A stretch of DNA of 64,000 bases from Streptomyces rhizosphaerihabitans (GTDB taxonomy: Bacteria > Actinomycetota > Actinomycetes > Streptomycetales > Streptomycetaceae): positions 62,001-126,000 of the forward strand of contig NZ_JAODTZ010000027.1 of NCBI RefSeq assembly GCF_025399795.1, written 5' to 3'. The first letter of the stretch is position 1; each line of letters starts with the position of its first letter. The notes beneath the pieces are model-generated. The model was not told the DNA's origin and searched no databases. It saw only the letters and a list, made by a program, of their open reading frames with translations. Both the position numbers and the translations under genes were made by a program. This document shows, in pieces, positions 15,916 to 23,872 of the stretch.

Positions 15916-16119
15916 ATGGCTACTGGCACCGTGAAGTGGTTCAACGCGGAAAAGGGCTTCGGCTTCATCGAGCAGGATGGCGGCGGCGCCGACGTCTTCG
16001 CTCACTACTCGAACATCGCCACCTCTGGCTTCCGTGAGCTCCAGGAAGGCCAGAAGGTGACCTTCGACGTCACGCAGGGCCAGAAGGGCCCGCAGGCGGA
16101 GAACATCGTCCCCGCCTAG
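15916..16119 (+). CDS. Cold-shock protein (CspA family)
   Basis: 67 aa, the standard CspA length. RNP1 is KGFGFIEQD and RNP2 is DVFAHYSNI, with the usual start MATGTVKWFNAEKGFGF and end ENIVPA. It binds single-stranded RNA and DNA as an RNA chaperone in the cytoplasm. It has a long shared leader, a strong ribosome site (GAAGGAGA), and a textbook terminator with a T-tract. A second copy, differing at a few positions (TSGF to AAQGF, TFDVTQ to SFDIAQ), is at 47359-47562. Confidence 0.97.
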   Translation: MATGTVKWFNAEKGFGFIEQDGGGADVFAHYSNIATSGFRELQEGQKVTFDVTQGQKGPQAENIVPA

Positions 16120-16131
16120 TCTGGGACACCG

Positions 16132-16182
16132 GATGGCCGGCGTCCGCACCGCAAGGTGTGGGCTCCGGCCATCTGTTTTTTT
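16132..16182 (+). terminator. Rho-independent terminator of cold-shock gene
   Basis: Stem GATGGCCGG/CCGGCCATC (16132-16140 with 16165-16173), an inner CCGCACC/GGTGTGG helix around a GCAA loop, then TGTTTTTTT. One of the few terminators here with a true T-tract. Confidence 0.92.
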
Positions 16183-16379
16183 CGGTCATTGAAATTGCGA
16201 TGAATTTTCGATGCCCTTTGCCCACGTTCGGCGGCTCCGAACTCGGCTCCTCTGTTCGACCGCGCCGACCGCGCCGACCGCGCCGACCGTGCCAGCGCAT
16301 CGGGCGATGCCGGCCCATCTCGATGCGGATGCCCACGGAGGGCTCGCTGCCGATCGCGCCGATGGCGTAAGCCCGGTTG

Positions 16380-16799
16380 CTACACCGCCAGGACCGCTCG
16401 GACGGTCTTGCCGCCCAAGCCCGTACTGACGACCTCCAGGCTGTGGGCGAGCTGCTGGACCATGGCCAGGCCCCGGCCGCTTTCCGATTCCGCGTCCAGC
16501 ACGCCGACCTGCGGCCGTCCGGGACTGTCGTCGTGGACCTCGACCGTCACCCGCCCGTGCCCCAGTTGCAGACGCAGCCTGCAGCCGCTGCGGCCGTACC
16601 GTACGGCGTTGGCGACGAGCTCGGAGGCGATCAGTGTGGCGTCGTCCACCTGGTCCGCGGTCGGCGACGCGAGCCGCGGCCGTGGCCGGGTCAGAAACGC
16701 CGTGGTCAGTTTGCGGGCCCTGCCCGCCGAGACGGCCGTACGCGGCAGTGTGTACTCCACGCGGGCGGTCGGCCGGACGGTGCGCTGGTGCGCACGCAT
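16380..16799 (-). CDS. RsbW-like anti-sigma/regulatory ATP-binding protein (HATPase)
   Basis: 139 aa. A GHKL ATPase domain: N-box LIASELVANAVRYG, G1-type VHDDSPGRP, and G2 GRGLAMV. These lone HATPase proteins resemble RsbW/SpoIIAB and are very numerous in Streptomyces, where they act as Ser/Thr kinases or anti-sigma factors in partner switching. No anti-anti-sigma partner is adjacent. The ATG at 16799 has AGAGAGG 8 bp upstream. The 16183-16379 gap holds a 9-bp tandem repeat (GACCGCGCC) near 16258-16290. Confidence 0.88.
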   Translation of the reverse strand: MRAHQRTVRPTARVEYTLPRTAVSAGRARKLTTAFLTRPRPRLASPTADQVDDATLIASELVANAVRYGRSGCRLRLQLGHGRVTVEVHDDSPGRPQVGVLDAESESGRGLAMVQQLAHSLEVVSTGLGGKTVRAVLAV

Positions 16800-17001
16800 G
16801 ACTGACACCTCTCTTTCCCCTCCCAGGACAACCGGCACCGGCCGACGGCTCCGTCCCCGTCGACCGGAACCCCGCGCGAGACGGTGCGCGGCCGGTCCTG
16901 CCTTCGGGTGATGCCCCACCCGGGCGATCGGCAACCAACGACCTACGTCACAAAGCCGCCACAGGGCCCCGTTCGGGCGCCACGGGGCCCCAACGGGCGG
17001 T

Positions 17002-17460
17002 TCAGCGCCCCGAGTCCAGCAGGTGGAAGTCGTCGTAGTCGAAGCCGGGCGCCACCACGCAGCTGACCAGAACCTCCTCGTCGCCGGCCGGGCGGGCGGA
17101 CTGCCAGACGCCGCCGGGGACGAGCACCTGGGGGCGCTCCCCGGCCTCGACGCGGGGGCCGAGACGGACAACCTGCGGGGTGGACTGGGGAGTTGTTCCG
17201 TCGCCGCCGAGCAGCACGTCGAGGGGGCCGCCGCGGTGCCACAGCCAGAGTTCGTCGGAGCGGACGGTGTGCCAGGCGGAGGTGTCGCCCGGTGCGAGGA
17301 GGAAGTAGATGGCGGAGGCGGCGGCGCGGGGGCCGGGGTAGCCGTCGGGCCGGAAGGCTTGCGGCGCGGTCCAGGTCTCGACGAACCAGCCGCCCTCCGG
17401 GTGGGGTTGCATGTTCAGGGCGGCGGCCAGTGCGGGAATTCCGGTCTCAGGAGAGGTCAC
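17002..17460 (-). CDS. Cupin protein, DUF985 family
   Basis: 152 aa. Typical DUF985 motifs: LNMQPHPEGGWFVETW near the start, AIYFLLAPGDTSAWHTVRSDELW with the cupin His, and VLVPGGVWQSARP, then VSCVVAPGFDYDDFHL at the end. Single cupin domain, cytoplasmic, metal or small-ligand binding; members resemble yeast YML079w and have no settled function. It stands alone, 157 bp from the end of the molybdate transporter operon. Confidence 0.9.
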   Translation of the reverse strand: MTSPETGIPALAAALNMQPHPEGGWFVETWTAPQAFRPDGYPGPRAAASAIYFLLAPGDTSAWHTVRSDELWLWHRGGPLDVLLGGDGTTPQSTPQVVRLGPRVEAGERPQVLVPGGVWQSARPAGDEEVLVSCVVAPGFDYDDFHLLDSGR

Positions 17461-17617
17461 CCCCTGCCTCTATCACGCGGCCGGAAGGGGTTCAACCAAC
17501 TCCCGGCGGACACGCGCGTATGTCCGACAGGGAGCGCCCCCCCCCCGGCTGGGGAGTGGCATCGGAGGCTGTCACCGGATGCCGCGGTCCGATCCGACGC
17601 GTGGGGTCGGACAGCCC

Positions 17618-18700
17618 CTAGGCCGGATAGGCGTGTGTCTGGGCCGCTTTCACCGTGGCCCAGACAACGGCGCCCGGACGCAGGTCGAGTTCCGCCGCGG
17701 CGACCGTCGTCAGGTCGGCGGCGAGCCGGAGTTCGCCGGTGAGGTCCGCGCGGATCTGGTCGCCGTGCGTCTCCAGACCGCCCACGCGGCACTGCCACAG
17801 GTTGCGGGCACTGGAGCCGGTCGGGCGGTCGCGGTGGAGCGTGACGGCGCCCGGCGGGAACGCCACGAACACGGGTCCGTCGAGCTTCTCGGTCGTGGTG
17901 ATCGCCGGGCCCGTCTCCAGCCGTACGGTGTGGCCCTCGGCCTCGCCCCGGTACAGGTTGAGGCCGACCAGCTGGGCGATGTAGTCGGTGCGCGGCCTGC
18001 GGGCGATGTCCGACGGACTGCCCTCCTGGACGACCCGGCCGTCCTCCACGACCACGAGCCGGTCGGCCAGCACCATCGCGTCCAGCGGGTCGTGCGTCAC
18101 GAGAACGGCCACGGCCTCGAAGTCGGCCAGATGGTGCCGGAGTTGGGCGCGTACGTCCAGGCGCGTACGGGCGTCCAGCGCGGCGAGCGGTTCGTCGAGC
18201 AGCAGCAGCCGGGGGTGGGTGGCGAGGGCGCGGGCGACGGCGACCCGTTGCGCCTGCCCGCCGGAGAGCCGGCGCGGTCTGACCCCGGCGTGGTCGGCGA
18301 GGCCCATGCGCTCCAGCCATGCGGCGGCCTGTGCCCGCGCCTCCGCCTTGGGCACGCCCTGACAACGCGGCCCGAAGGCGACGTTGTCGAGCGCGGACAG
18401 GTGCGGGAAGAGCAGATAGTCCTGGAAGACGACGCCCACGGGGCGGGACTCGGGCGGCGTACGGTCCAGGGAGGCACCGTCCAGTCGAAGCCGGCCGCCC
18501 TCGGACAGCGGGGTGAGCCCGGCCAGCGCGCGCAGCGCGGTGGTCTTGCCCGCGCCGTTCGGCCCGAGCAGGGCGACGACGTCACCGGGGGCGGCGGAGA
18601 GTTCGATGTCGAGGCGGAACGAGCCGCGCCGGACGACGAGACGGGCGTCGAGGCCCTTGTCGGACGGCGCGGTCGTGGCCGTCGGGGTCGCGTCCGTCAT
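17618..18700 (-). CDS. modC: Molybdate ABC transporter, ATP-binding protein
   Basis: 360 aa. Walker A GPNGAGKTT (46-54), Q-loop region VGVVFQDYLLFPHLSALDN, ABC signature LSGGQAQRVAVARAL, Walker B LLLLDEPLAALD, H-loop VLVTHDPLDA. The C-terminal 65 residues form a TOBE domain (LRLAADLTTVAAAELDLRPG), expected to bind molybdate. It powers molybdate import with ModB and ModA. Its ATG overlaps the stop of a 33-codon ORF as ATGA, which itself overlaps the modB stop, so the three are translationally linked. Confidence 0.95.
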   Translation of the reverse strand: MTDATPTATTAPSDKGLDARLVVRRGSFRLDIELSAAPGDVVALLGPNGAGKTTALRALAGLTPLSEGGRLRLDGASLDRTPPESRPVGVVFQDYLLFPHLSALDNVAFGPRCQGVPKAEARAQAAAWLERMGLADHAGVRPRRLSGGQAQRVAVARALATHPRLLLLDEPLAALDARTRLDVRAQLRHHLADFEAVAVLVTHDPLDAMVLADRLVVVEDGRVVQEGSPSDIARRPRTDYIAQLVGLNLYRGEAEGHTVRLETGPAITTTEKLDGPVFVAFPPGAVTLHRDRPTGSSARNLWQCRVGGLETHGDQIRADLTGELRLAADLTTVAAAELDLRPGAVVWATVKAAQTHAYPA

Positions 18701-18798
18701 GACGCGATCACCTCGCCCTCGTAGGGATGACCGGTGTGACGCTCGCCTTCGTAGGGACGTCCGGCTTCCTGCTCGGCCCTCGTACGGATGTCCGTCAT
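18697..18798 (-). CDS. 33-codon ORF translationally coupled between modB and modC
   Basis: ATG at 18798 overlaps the modB stop (ATGA) and its own TGA (18697-18699) overlaps the modC ATG (again ATGA). The peptide is charged and contains two PYEGE segments (GRPYEGERHTGHPYEGE) encoded by an imperfect 24-bp DNA repeat. I recognise no family. It may be a real small protein, or simply a reading path that carries ribosomes across the 94-bp modB-modC gap. The double overlap is seen directly; function is unknown. Confidence 0.55.
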   Translation of the reverse strand: MTDIRTRAEQEAGRPYEGERHTGHPYEGEVIAS

Positions 18799-19688
18799 GA
18801 CGCCGCCGTCAGCCAGCGGTCCCGCAGCCCGGCGAGAACGGCGATCGACACCACGAGCAGGACGAGGCTCAACGCGATCGCGGCGTCGGGGTCGCTCTGC
18901 AGGGCCAGGTAGACGGCCAGCGGCATGGTCTGGGTACGGCCCGGGAAGTTGCCCGCGAAGGTGATCGTCGCGCCGAACTCGCCCAGCGCGCGGGCCCAGG
19001 CCAGGACGGAACCGGCGGCGATGCCCGGCGCGATGAGGGGCAGGGTGACCCGGCGGAACGCGGTGAAGCGGGAGGCGCCGAGGGTCATGGCGGCCTCCTC
19101 GTAGCGCGGGTCGGCCGCCCGGAGGGTGCCTTCCACGCTGATCACCAGGAAGGGCATCGCCACGAAGGCCTCGGCCACGACCACCCCGGCCGTGGTGAAG
19201 GGCAGCGTGATCCCGAACCATGAGTCGAGCAGCTTCCCGACGACTCCGTTGCGGCCGAGGGCCAGCAGCAGCGCGACACCGCCCACCACCGGAGGCAGTA
19301 CGAGCGGCAGGGTGACCAGTGCCCGGACGAGCCCGCGCCCGGGAAACTCCGTGCGCGCCAGCAGCCAGGCGAGCGGCACACCGAGCACCAGGCACACCGC
19401 GGTGGCCGCCGTGGCCGAGAACAGGGACAGCTGGAGGGCCTGCCAGACCTCGGGCTCGGTCAGCTGTTCCGGCAGGCTGCGCCAGGGCGCCCGGACGAGC
19501 AGCGCGAGGAGCGGGAGGAGCAGGAAGAGGAGCCCGACGAGGGCCGGCAGCAGAAGGGCGGGCGGCGCCCCGCCCCGCACCCGGCCACCCGTCCGGCCCC
19601 GCGTCCGGCCGCGCCCGCGCCGCGGCCCACCCATGAGGGTGTCGGCCGGGGCGTCGGACTTGTCGAGCGAGGTCACGGGATCACTCAT
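18795..19688 (-). CDS. modB: Molybdate ABC transporter, permease
   Basis: 297 aa. The first 45 residues are Arg/Gly-rich and cytoplasmic. Then about six membrane helices follow, starting ALLLPALVGLLFLLLPLLALL. The EAA loop that contacts ModC reads EAAMTLGASRFTAFRRVTLP. Helix VLGVPLAWLLARTEFPGRGL is typical of ModB. The gene is 176 bp after modA; that spacer has GGAGACGGACGGA-type and TGTCAGGACGTG-type direct repeats and no visible terminator. Confidence 0.94.
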   Translation of the reverse strand: MSDPVTSLDKSDAPADTLMGGPRRGRGRTRGRTGGRVRGGAPPALLLPALVGLLFLLLPLLALLVRAPWRSLPEQLTEPEVWQALQLSLFSATAATAVCLVLGVPLAWLLARTEFPGRGLVRALVTLPLVLPPVVGGVALLLALGRNGVVGKLLDSWFGITLPFTTAGVVVAEAFVAMPFLVISVEGTLRAADPRYEEAAMTLGASRFTAFRRVTLPLIAPGIAAGSVLAWARALGEFGATITFAGNFPGRTQTMPLAVYLALQSDPDAAIALSLVLLVVSIAVLAGLRDRWLTAAS

Positions 19689-19864
19689 GGCTTCAGGAGA
19701 CGGGTTCAGGGTGTCCGCTTCAAGGGGCGGGCTTCACGGGATACGTGCCGGGAAAGCCCGCGCCAGGAGACGGACGGAGGAGGAGACGGACGGACGGAGG
19801 AGACGGACGCCGGGAGGCGGGTGTCAGGACGTGAGTGTCAGGACGTGGGTGCCGGGGGCGGTTG

Positions 19865-20713
19865 TCAGGACGTGGGCTGCAGGAAGCCGGCCGCCGTCAG
19901 CACCTTCTGGCCCTCCGCGGACCGCACCAGCTCGATGAACGCCTTGGCCGCGGCCGCGTTGCGCGCGTCCTTGAGCAGGGCGATCGGGTAGTCGTTGATG
20001 GCGTTGGCCGACTCGGGGAACTCCACGCCCTCCACCTTGTCACCCGCGGCCTTCACATCGGTCTTGTACACGACCGCCGCGTCGGCCTCCTTCAGCTCCA
20101 CCTTGGTCAGGGCGCTCTTGACGTCCTGCTCGTAGGAGGCGGGGGTGAGCTTCAGCCTGCTCGCGGTCAGCGCCTTCTGCGCGGCGGCGCCGCACGGCAC
20201 CGTCTTGTCGCACAGGACAACCTTGAGGCCGGACTTGGTGAGGTCCTTCAGGGAGGCGATCTTGTCCGGGTTGCCGGGCAGGGTGGCGATCTCCAGCTGG
20301 TTGCGCACGAAGGTGGCGGGGGCGGTCGCCGCGTCGTTCTTGTCGGTCACGATCGCCATCGTCTTCGGGCTGGCCGCGGCGAAGACGTCCGCCGGGGCAC
20401 CGCCCGTGATGCTCGCGGCGAGGGAGTCGCTGCCGCCGAAGCTGAAGGTGACCTTGGTGCCCGGGTGGGCCTTCTCGAACTCCTGGCCGAGAGCCGTGAA
20501 GCTCTCCTTCAGGGAGGCGGCGGCGAACACGGTGACGGTGCCGGAGAGCTTCGGCGCGGAGGACGCCGAGGCCGGCGACTTTGTCTTGTCGGAGGAGTCG
20601 GACTTGCTGTCGGAGGAGGAGCAGGCGCTCAGGGCCAGCAGCGCGGCGGCACCGACGCCGGCCACCTGCAGGGTCCGGGTGGTGCGGCGGGTCCGTCGCG
20701 CGGATCGGGTCAT
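19865..20713 (-). CDS. modA: Molybdate ABC transporter, substrate-binding lipoprotein
   Basis: 282 aa. Lipoprotein signal with LLALSACSSS (lipobox Cys about residue 31), Ser/Lys linker, then the ModA fold: VTVFAAASLKESFTALG, FSFGGSDSLAASITGGAPAD, VVYKTDVKAA, and YPIALLKDARNAAAAKAFIE. It captures molybdate or tungstate outside the cell and passes it to ModB. Upstream in-frame Met codons exist, but ATG 20713 starts the signal peptide. First gene of modA-modB-ORF-modC; divergent from a molybdopterin-domain protein. Confidence 0.95.
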   Translation of the reverse strand: MTRSARRTRRTTRTLQVAGVGAAALLALSACSSSDSKSDSSDKTKSPASASSAPKLSGTVTVFAAASLKESFTALGQEFEKAHPGTKVTFSFGGSDSLAASITGGAPADVFAAASPKTMAIVTDKNDAATAPATFVRNQLEIATLPGNPDKIASLKDLTKSGLKVVLCDKTVPCGAAAQKALTASRLKLTPASYEQDVKSALTKVELKEADAAVVYKTDVKAAGDKVEGVEFPESANAINDYPIALLKDARNAAAAKAFIELVRSAEGQKVLTAAGFLQPTS

Positions 20714-20810
20714 CACGGATCTACTCCCTCGGGAACTCTGAGGCTCGCTGAAGCCTCCGTCGTGATCTTCAGTCATGAGCTCACGTTCTGTTGTGCGCTG
20801 ATCATACTTC

Positions 20811-20884
20811 CGCATGTGCGAGCTTTAAGTCTCCTGTTGCATCGCATGAGCTGTGCGTACAGCCTTCGGATGTACGCATGTGCG
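20811..20884. promoter_or_regulatory. Operator-like repeats in the modA divergent promoter
   Basis: Between the divergent starts (20713 and 20934) lie two copies of CGCATGTGCG (20811-20820 and 20875-20884) and an inverted repeat TGCGTACA-N9-TGTACGCA (20854-20878). Arms of 8 bp and duplicated half-sites suggest binding by a dimeric regulator. The HTH-TOBE protein at 23873-24268 is the obvious candidate. The link is inferred. Confidence 0.5.
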
Positions 20885-20933
20885 TTTGCACGGGACCGCC
20901 CGCTGGGTACGGTCCTGCGGGAGGTGCTGCCCA

Positions 20934-21431
20934 GTGAGCCAGTCCCTGACACAGCCGACGCCGCCGGCTCCCTCGCTCGCGGAACTCGCTCTGAGCGGCG
21001 ACCTCGCCCGGCCGGCCCGGCTGACCGTGCCCGACCTGTTCGCGTGGCCCCGGCACCGGGTCCGGGTCAGCTTCGAGTGCGCCACCAGCGGAGTGCGGCA
21101 CCACGGTTTCGAGGGCCCGCTGCTGCACGACGTGCTGCGGGACGCCGGGCCCCGCTTCGATCCGGCCCGCCGCAAGGACCGGCTGCGCTTCCTCATCGCG
21201 GTGGCGGGTGCGGACGGTCACCACGCACTGCTCACCTGGGCCGAGATCGACCCCGACTTCGCGGGCGCTCCGGTGCTGCTCGCGGTCGGCATCGACGGCA
21301 CCCCGCTGGACCGGGCGGGTCCGCAGCTGGTCCTGCCGCAGGACCGGTGCGGGGCCCGGCACATCAGCGGTATCAACGCCATCCGGGTGGAAGGCCGTTA
21401 CCCGTCCTGGTCCGACGAGACCTCCGGCTGA
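20934..21431 (+). CDS. Small molybdopterin-binding (Oxidored_molyb/SUOX-like) protein
   Basis: 165 aa from GTG 20934 with GGGAGG 9 bp upstream. It is a bare sulfite-oxidase-type Mo-cofactor domain: LALSGDLARPARLTVPDLFAWP at the start, then FECATSGVRHHGFEGPLLHDVL with Cys in the place of the molybdenum ligand, and an end like RISGIN(A)IRVEGR (observed ISGINAIRVEGRYPSW). There is no signal peptide and no haem or membrane domain, so its redox partner is unknown. It is shorter than full enzymes (over 300 aa). The position, divergent from modA, supports a molybdenum role. Confidence 0.8.
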   Translation: MSQSLTQPTPPAPSLAELALSGDLARPARLTVPDLFAWPRHRVRVSFECATSGVRHHGFEGPLLHDVLRDAGPRFDPARRKDRLRFLIAVAGADGHHALLTWAEIDPDFAGAPVLLAVGIDGTPLDRAGPQLVLPQDRCGARHISGINAIRVEGRYPSWSDETSG

Positions 21432-21485
21432 CCGCCCGAGCCGGTCCGGGTTCGCCCGTCGCGGTCGTGAGCCGCGGTCGGAGGC

Positions 21486-21548
21486 GTGAGCCCGACCGGC
21501 CGGGGCGTGAGCCCGACCGCCCGGGGCGTGAGCCCGATCGCCTGGGCG
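21486..21548 (+). repeat. Three tandem 21-bp repeats upstream of LysR gene
   Basis: Units begin at 21486, 21507 and 21528, each starting GTGAGCCCGA(C/T)CG. Units 1 and 2 differ at one base; unit 3 is more diverged. They lie 73 bp before the LysR start and could be slippage products or regulator sites. Confidence 0.75.
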
Positions 21549-21620
21549 CGAGGCCGGTCCCAGGGTCGTGACAGGGCCGCCCCGCGTCTGCGACCCTGGC
21601 CCGCCTACGGGAGGTGGCGC

Positions 21621-22556
21621 GTGCTGCTGCGTCAGCTGGAGTACCTGGTCGCGCTCGCCCGGGAGCGGCACTTCGCCCGCGCGGCGGCGGCCTGCTTCGT
21701 GTCACAGCCGTCGTTGTCCGCCGCGATCCGTCGGCTCGAACACGAGCTGGACGTGCCGATCGTGCGCCGTGGCCGACGGTACGAGGGGCTGACCCCGGAG
21801 GGCGAGGTGGTCCTGGCCTGGGCGCACCGGATCCTCGCCGAGCGGGACGCCCTGCGCCAGGAGCTGTCGGCGCTGCGCGGCGGTCTGACCGGCACCCTGC
21901 GGCTCGGCATCGTGCCCACCGCGCTGCCCGCCGCGTCCCTGCTCACCACCCCGTTCTGCGAGCGTCACACGCGGGCCCGGGTCAGCCTGGAGTCGCTGTC
22001 GTCGGCGCAGATCACACACGGGCTCGCCGAGTTCGAGCTCGACGCGGCGATGACGTATCTCGACGACGACGACCTGCGTCACGTACGGCGCTTTCCGCTG
22101 TACGAGGAGCGGTATGTGCTGCTCACCCCGGTGGACGGTCCGCTGGCCGGCGCGGCGACCGCCCGCTGGGCGCAGGCGGCCGGTCTCCCCCTGTGTCTGC
22201 TGAGCCCGCGGATGCGCAACCGCCGGATCATCGACGAGTGCTTCGCCGCGGACGGTGCGCGGGCGGCTCCGGCGATCGAGTCCGACACTGTCGCCGGGCT
22301 GTACGCGCAGCTGCCCGGGGGCCGTTGGTCGAGCGTGATCTCGCACGCCTGGCTGCACATGTTCGGGGTGCCGCGGGGGATGCGGGTGGTGCCGCTGGAG
22401 GGTCCCGCGCACGGGCCCCGGGTCGGCATCGTGGTCGCGCGGCACGAGCCCGAATCGGTGCTGGCGCAGGCGCTGTTGAAGGTAGCGAGGGAGGCGGGGG
22501 TGCGTGACGCGCTGGACGCACTGCTGAAGACGCATCTGGGGGAGGCGGGTTCATAG
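21621..22556 (+). CDS. LysR-family transcriptional regulator
   Basis: 311 aa from GTG 21621 (GGGAGG 6 bp upstream). N-terminal winged HTH: LRQLEYLVALARERHFARAA, then FVSQPSLSAAIRRLEHEL and RRYEGLTPEGEVVLAWA. A periplasmic-binding-like effector domain follows (GTLRLGIVPTALPAASLL onward). Length is typical of LysR. It is 103 bp upstream of the formate dehydrogenase gene on the same strand, so it probably controls formate oxidation. Earlier in-frame ATGs fall in the 21-bp repeats and are rejected as starts. Confidence 0.92.
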   Translation: MLLRQLEYLVALARERHFARAAAACFVSQPSLSAAIRRLEHELDVPIVRRGRRYEGLTPEGEVVLAWAHRILAERDALRQELSALRGGLTGTLRLGIVPTALPAASLLTTPFCERHTRARVSLESLSSAQITHGLAEFELDAAMTYLDDDDLRHVRRFPLYEERYVLLTPVDGPLAGAATARWAQAAGLPLCLLSPRMRNRRIIDECFAADGARAAPAIESDTVAGLYAQLPGGRWSSVISHAWLHMFGVPRGMRVVPLEGPAHGPRVGIVVARHEPESVLAQALLKVAREAGVRDALDALLKTHLGEAGS

Positions 22557-22659
22557 CCCGCGGCTATCAGCACATAGCAACGTTCGCTTTGACCAGGGAA
22601 TTTGACTTCGAGGATGGTGAAAGCACCTTACGGACAACGGAGTTGAGGAGAGCCGCGAC

Positions 22660-23823
22660 ATGGCCAAGGTGCTCTGCGTGCTGTACGACGACCCGGCCGA
22701 CGGATACCCGACGACGTACGCCCGGGACGACCTCCCCGTCATCGGCCACTACCCCGGCGGCCAGACCGCGCCCACTCCCAAGGGGACGGACTTCGTCCCG
22801 GGGCGGCTGCTCGGCAGCGTGACCGGCGAACTCGGGCTGCGCCGCTTCCTGGAGGAGCGCGGTCACACCCTGGTCGTCACCTCCGACAAGGACGGCACCG
22901 GATCGGTCTTCGACCGGGAGCTGCCCGACGCGGACGTCGTCATCTCGCAGCCGTTCTGGCCCGCGTACCTCACCCCCGAGCGCATCACGGCCGCCAGGAA
23001 CCTGAAGCTGGCGGTCACGGCCGGGATCGGCTCCGACCACGTCGACCTCGACGCGGCCATCGCGCACGGGGTGACGGTCGCCGAGGTGACGTACTGCAAC
23101 AGCATCAGCGTCGCCGAACACGTGGTGATGACGACGCTCTCGCTCGTCCGCAACTACCTGCCCTCGCACCGGGTGGTGCTCGACGGCGGCTGGAACATCG
23201 CGGACTGCGTGGCCCGTTCGTACGACCTGGAGGGCATGCACGTCGGCACGGTCGCCGCCGGACGGATCGGGCTCGCGGTGCTGCGGCGGCTCGCGCCCTT
23301 CGACGTGAAGCTCCACTACACGGACCGGCACCGGCTGCCGGAGGCGGTCGAACGGGAGCTGGGGCTCACCTTCCATCCCACCGCGGCCGACATGGCCCCG
23401 CACTGCGACGTGGTCACCATCAACGCGCCGCTGCACCCGGAGACCGAGGGACTGTTCGGTGACGAGCTGCTCGCCACGATGAAGCGGGGGGCGTACCTCA
23501 TCAACACGGCACGGGCCCGGATCGTGGACCGGGATGCGATCGAACGAGCTTTGGTCAGTGGGCAGTTGGCCGGTTACGCGGGCGACGTCTGGTATCCGCA
23601 GCCGGCGCCCGCCGACCATCCCTGGCGCACCATGCCGCACCACGGGATGACCCCGCACATCTCGGGTTCCTCGCTCTCCGCGCAGGCCCGCTACGCGGCG
23701 GGCACCCGGGAGATCCTGGAGTGCTGGCTGGACGGCACCCCGATCCGCGACGAGTACCTGATCGTCGACGGGGGCGCGCTGGCGGGGACGGGAGCCCACT
23801 CGTACTCGACGACGGTCTCCTGA
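22660..23823 (+). CDS. fdh: NAD-dependent formate dehydrogenase (D-2-hydroxyacid dehydrogenase superfamily)
   Basis: 387 aa, matching metal-free bacterial formate dehydrogenases. Landmarks: MAKVLCVLYDDPADGYP at the start, QPFWPAYLTPERI and AGIGSDHVDLDAA (formate pocket), YCNSISVAEHVVM, NAD loop GTVAAGRIG, TINAPLHPETEGLF, and the catalytic His in PHISGSSLSAQARYAAGT. It oxidises formate to CO2 with reduction of NAD in the cytoplasm. It needs no molybdenum, so its place among Mo genes may be regulatory or coincidental. GAGGAGAG precedes the ATG. The last 26 bp including the stop are duplicated just downstream. Confidence 0.94.
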   Translation: MAKVLCVLYDDPADGYPTTYARDDLPVIGHYPGGQTAPTPKGTDFVPGRLLGSVTGELGLRRFLEERGHTLVVTSDKDGTGSVFDRELPDADVVISQPFWPAYLTPERITAARNLKLAVTAGIGSDHVDLDAAIAHGVTVAEVTYCNSISVAEHVVMTTLSLVRNYLPSHRVVLDGGWNIADCVARSYDLEGMHVGTVAAGRIGLAVLRRLAPFDVKLHYTDRHRLPEAVERELGLTFHPTAADMAPHCDVVTINAPLHPETEGLFGDELLATMKRGAYLINTARARIVDRDAIERALVSGQLAGYAGDVWYPQPAPADHPWRTMPHHGMTPHISGSSLSAQARYAAGTREILECWLDGTPIRDEYLIVDGGALAGTGAHSYSTTVS

Positions 23824-23860
23824 CCCCGGCGCCGACTCGTACTCGACGACGGTCTCCTGA
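23798..23860 (+). repeat. 26-bp perfect direct repeat of the fdh 3' end
   Basis: 23798-23823 (last eight codons and the TGA of fdh) recurs exactly at 23835-23860 after an 11-bp spacer. It looks like a small tandem duplication; the gene's own stop is intact. Confidence 0.85.
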
Positions 23861-23872
23861 ACCGGTGGCCGT

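Noticed and set aside
22660..23823. Molybdenum-dependent formate dehydrogenase, given the Mo context
   Set aside because: The protein is clearly the metal-free NAD enzyme with a D-2-hydroxyacid dehydrogenase fold; no Mo or Fe-S motifs.
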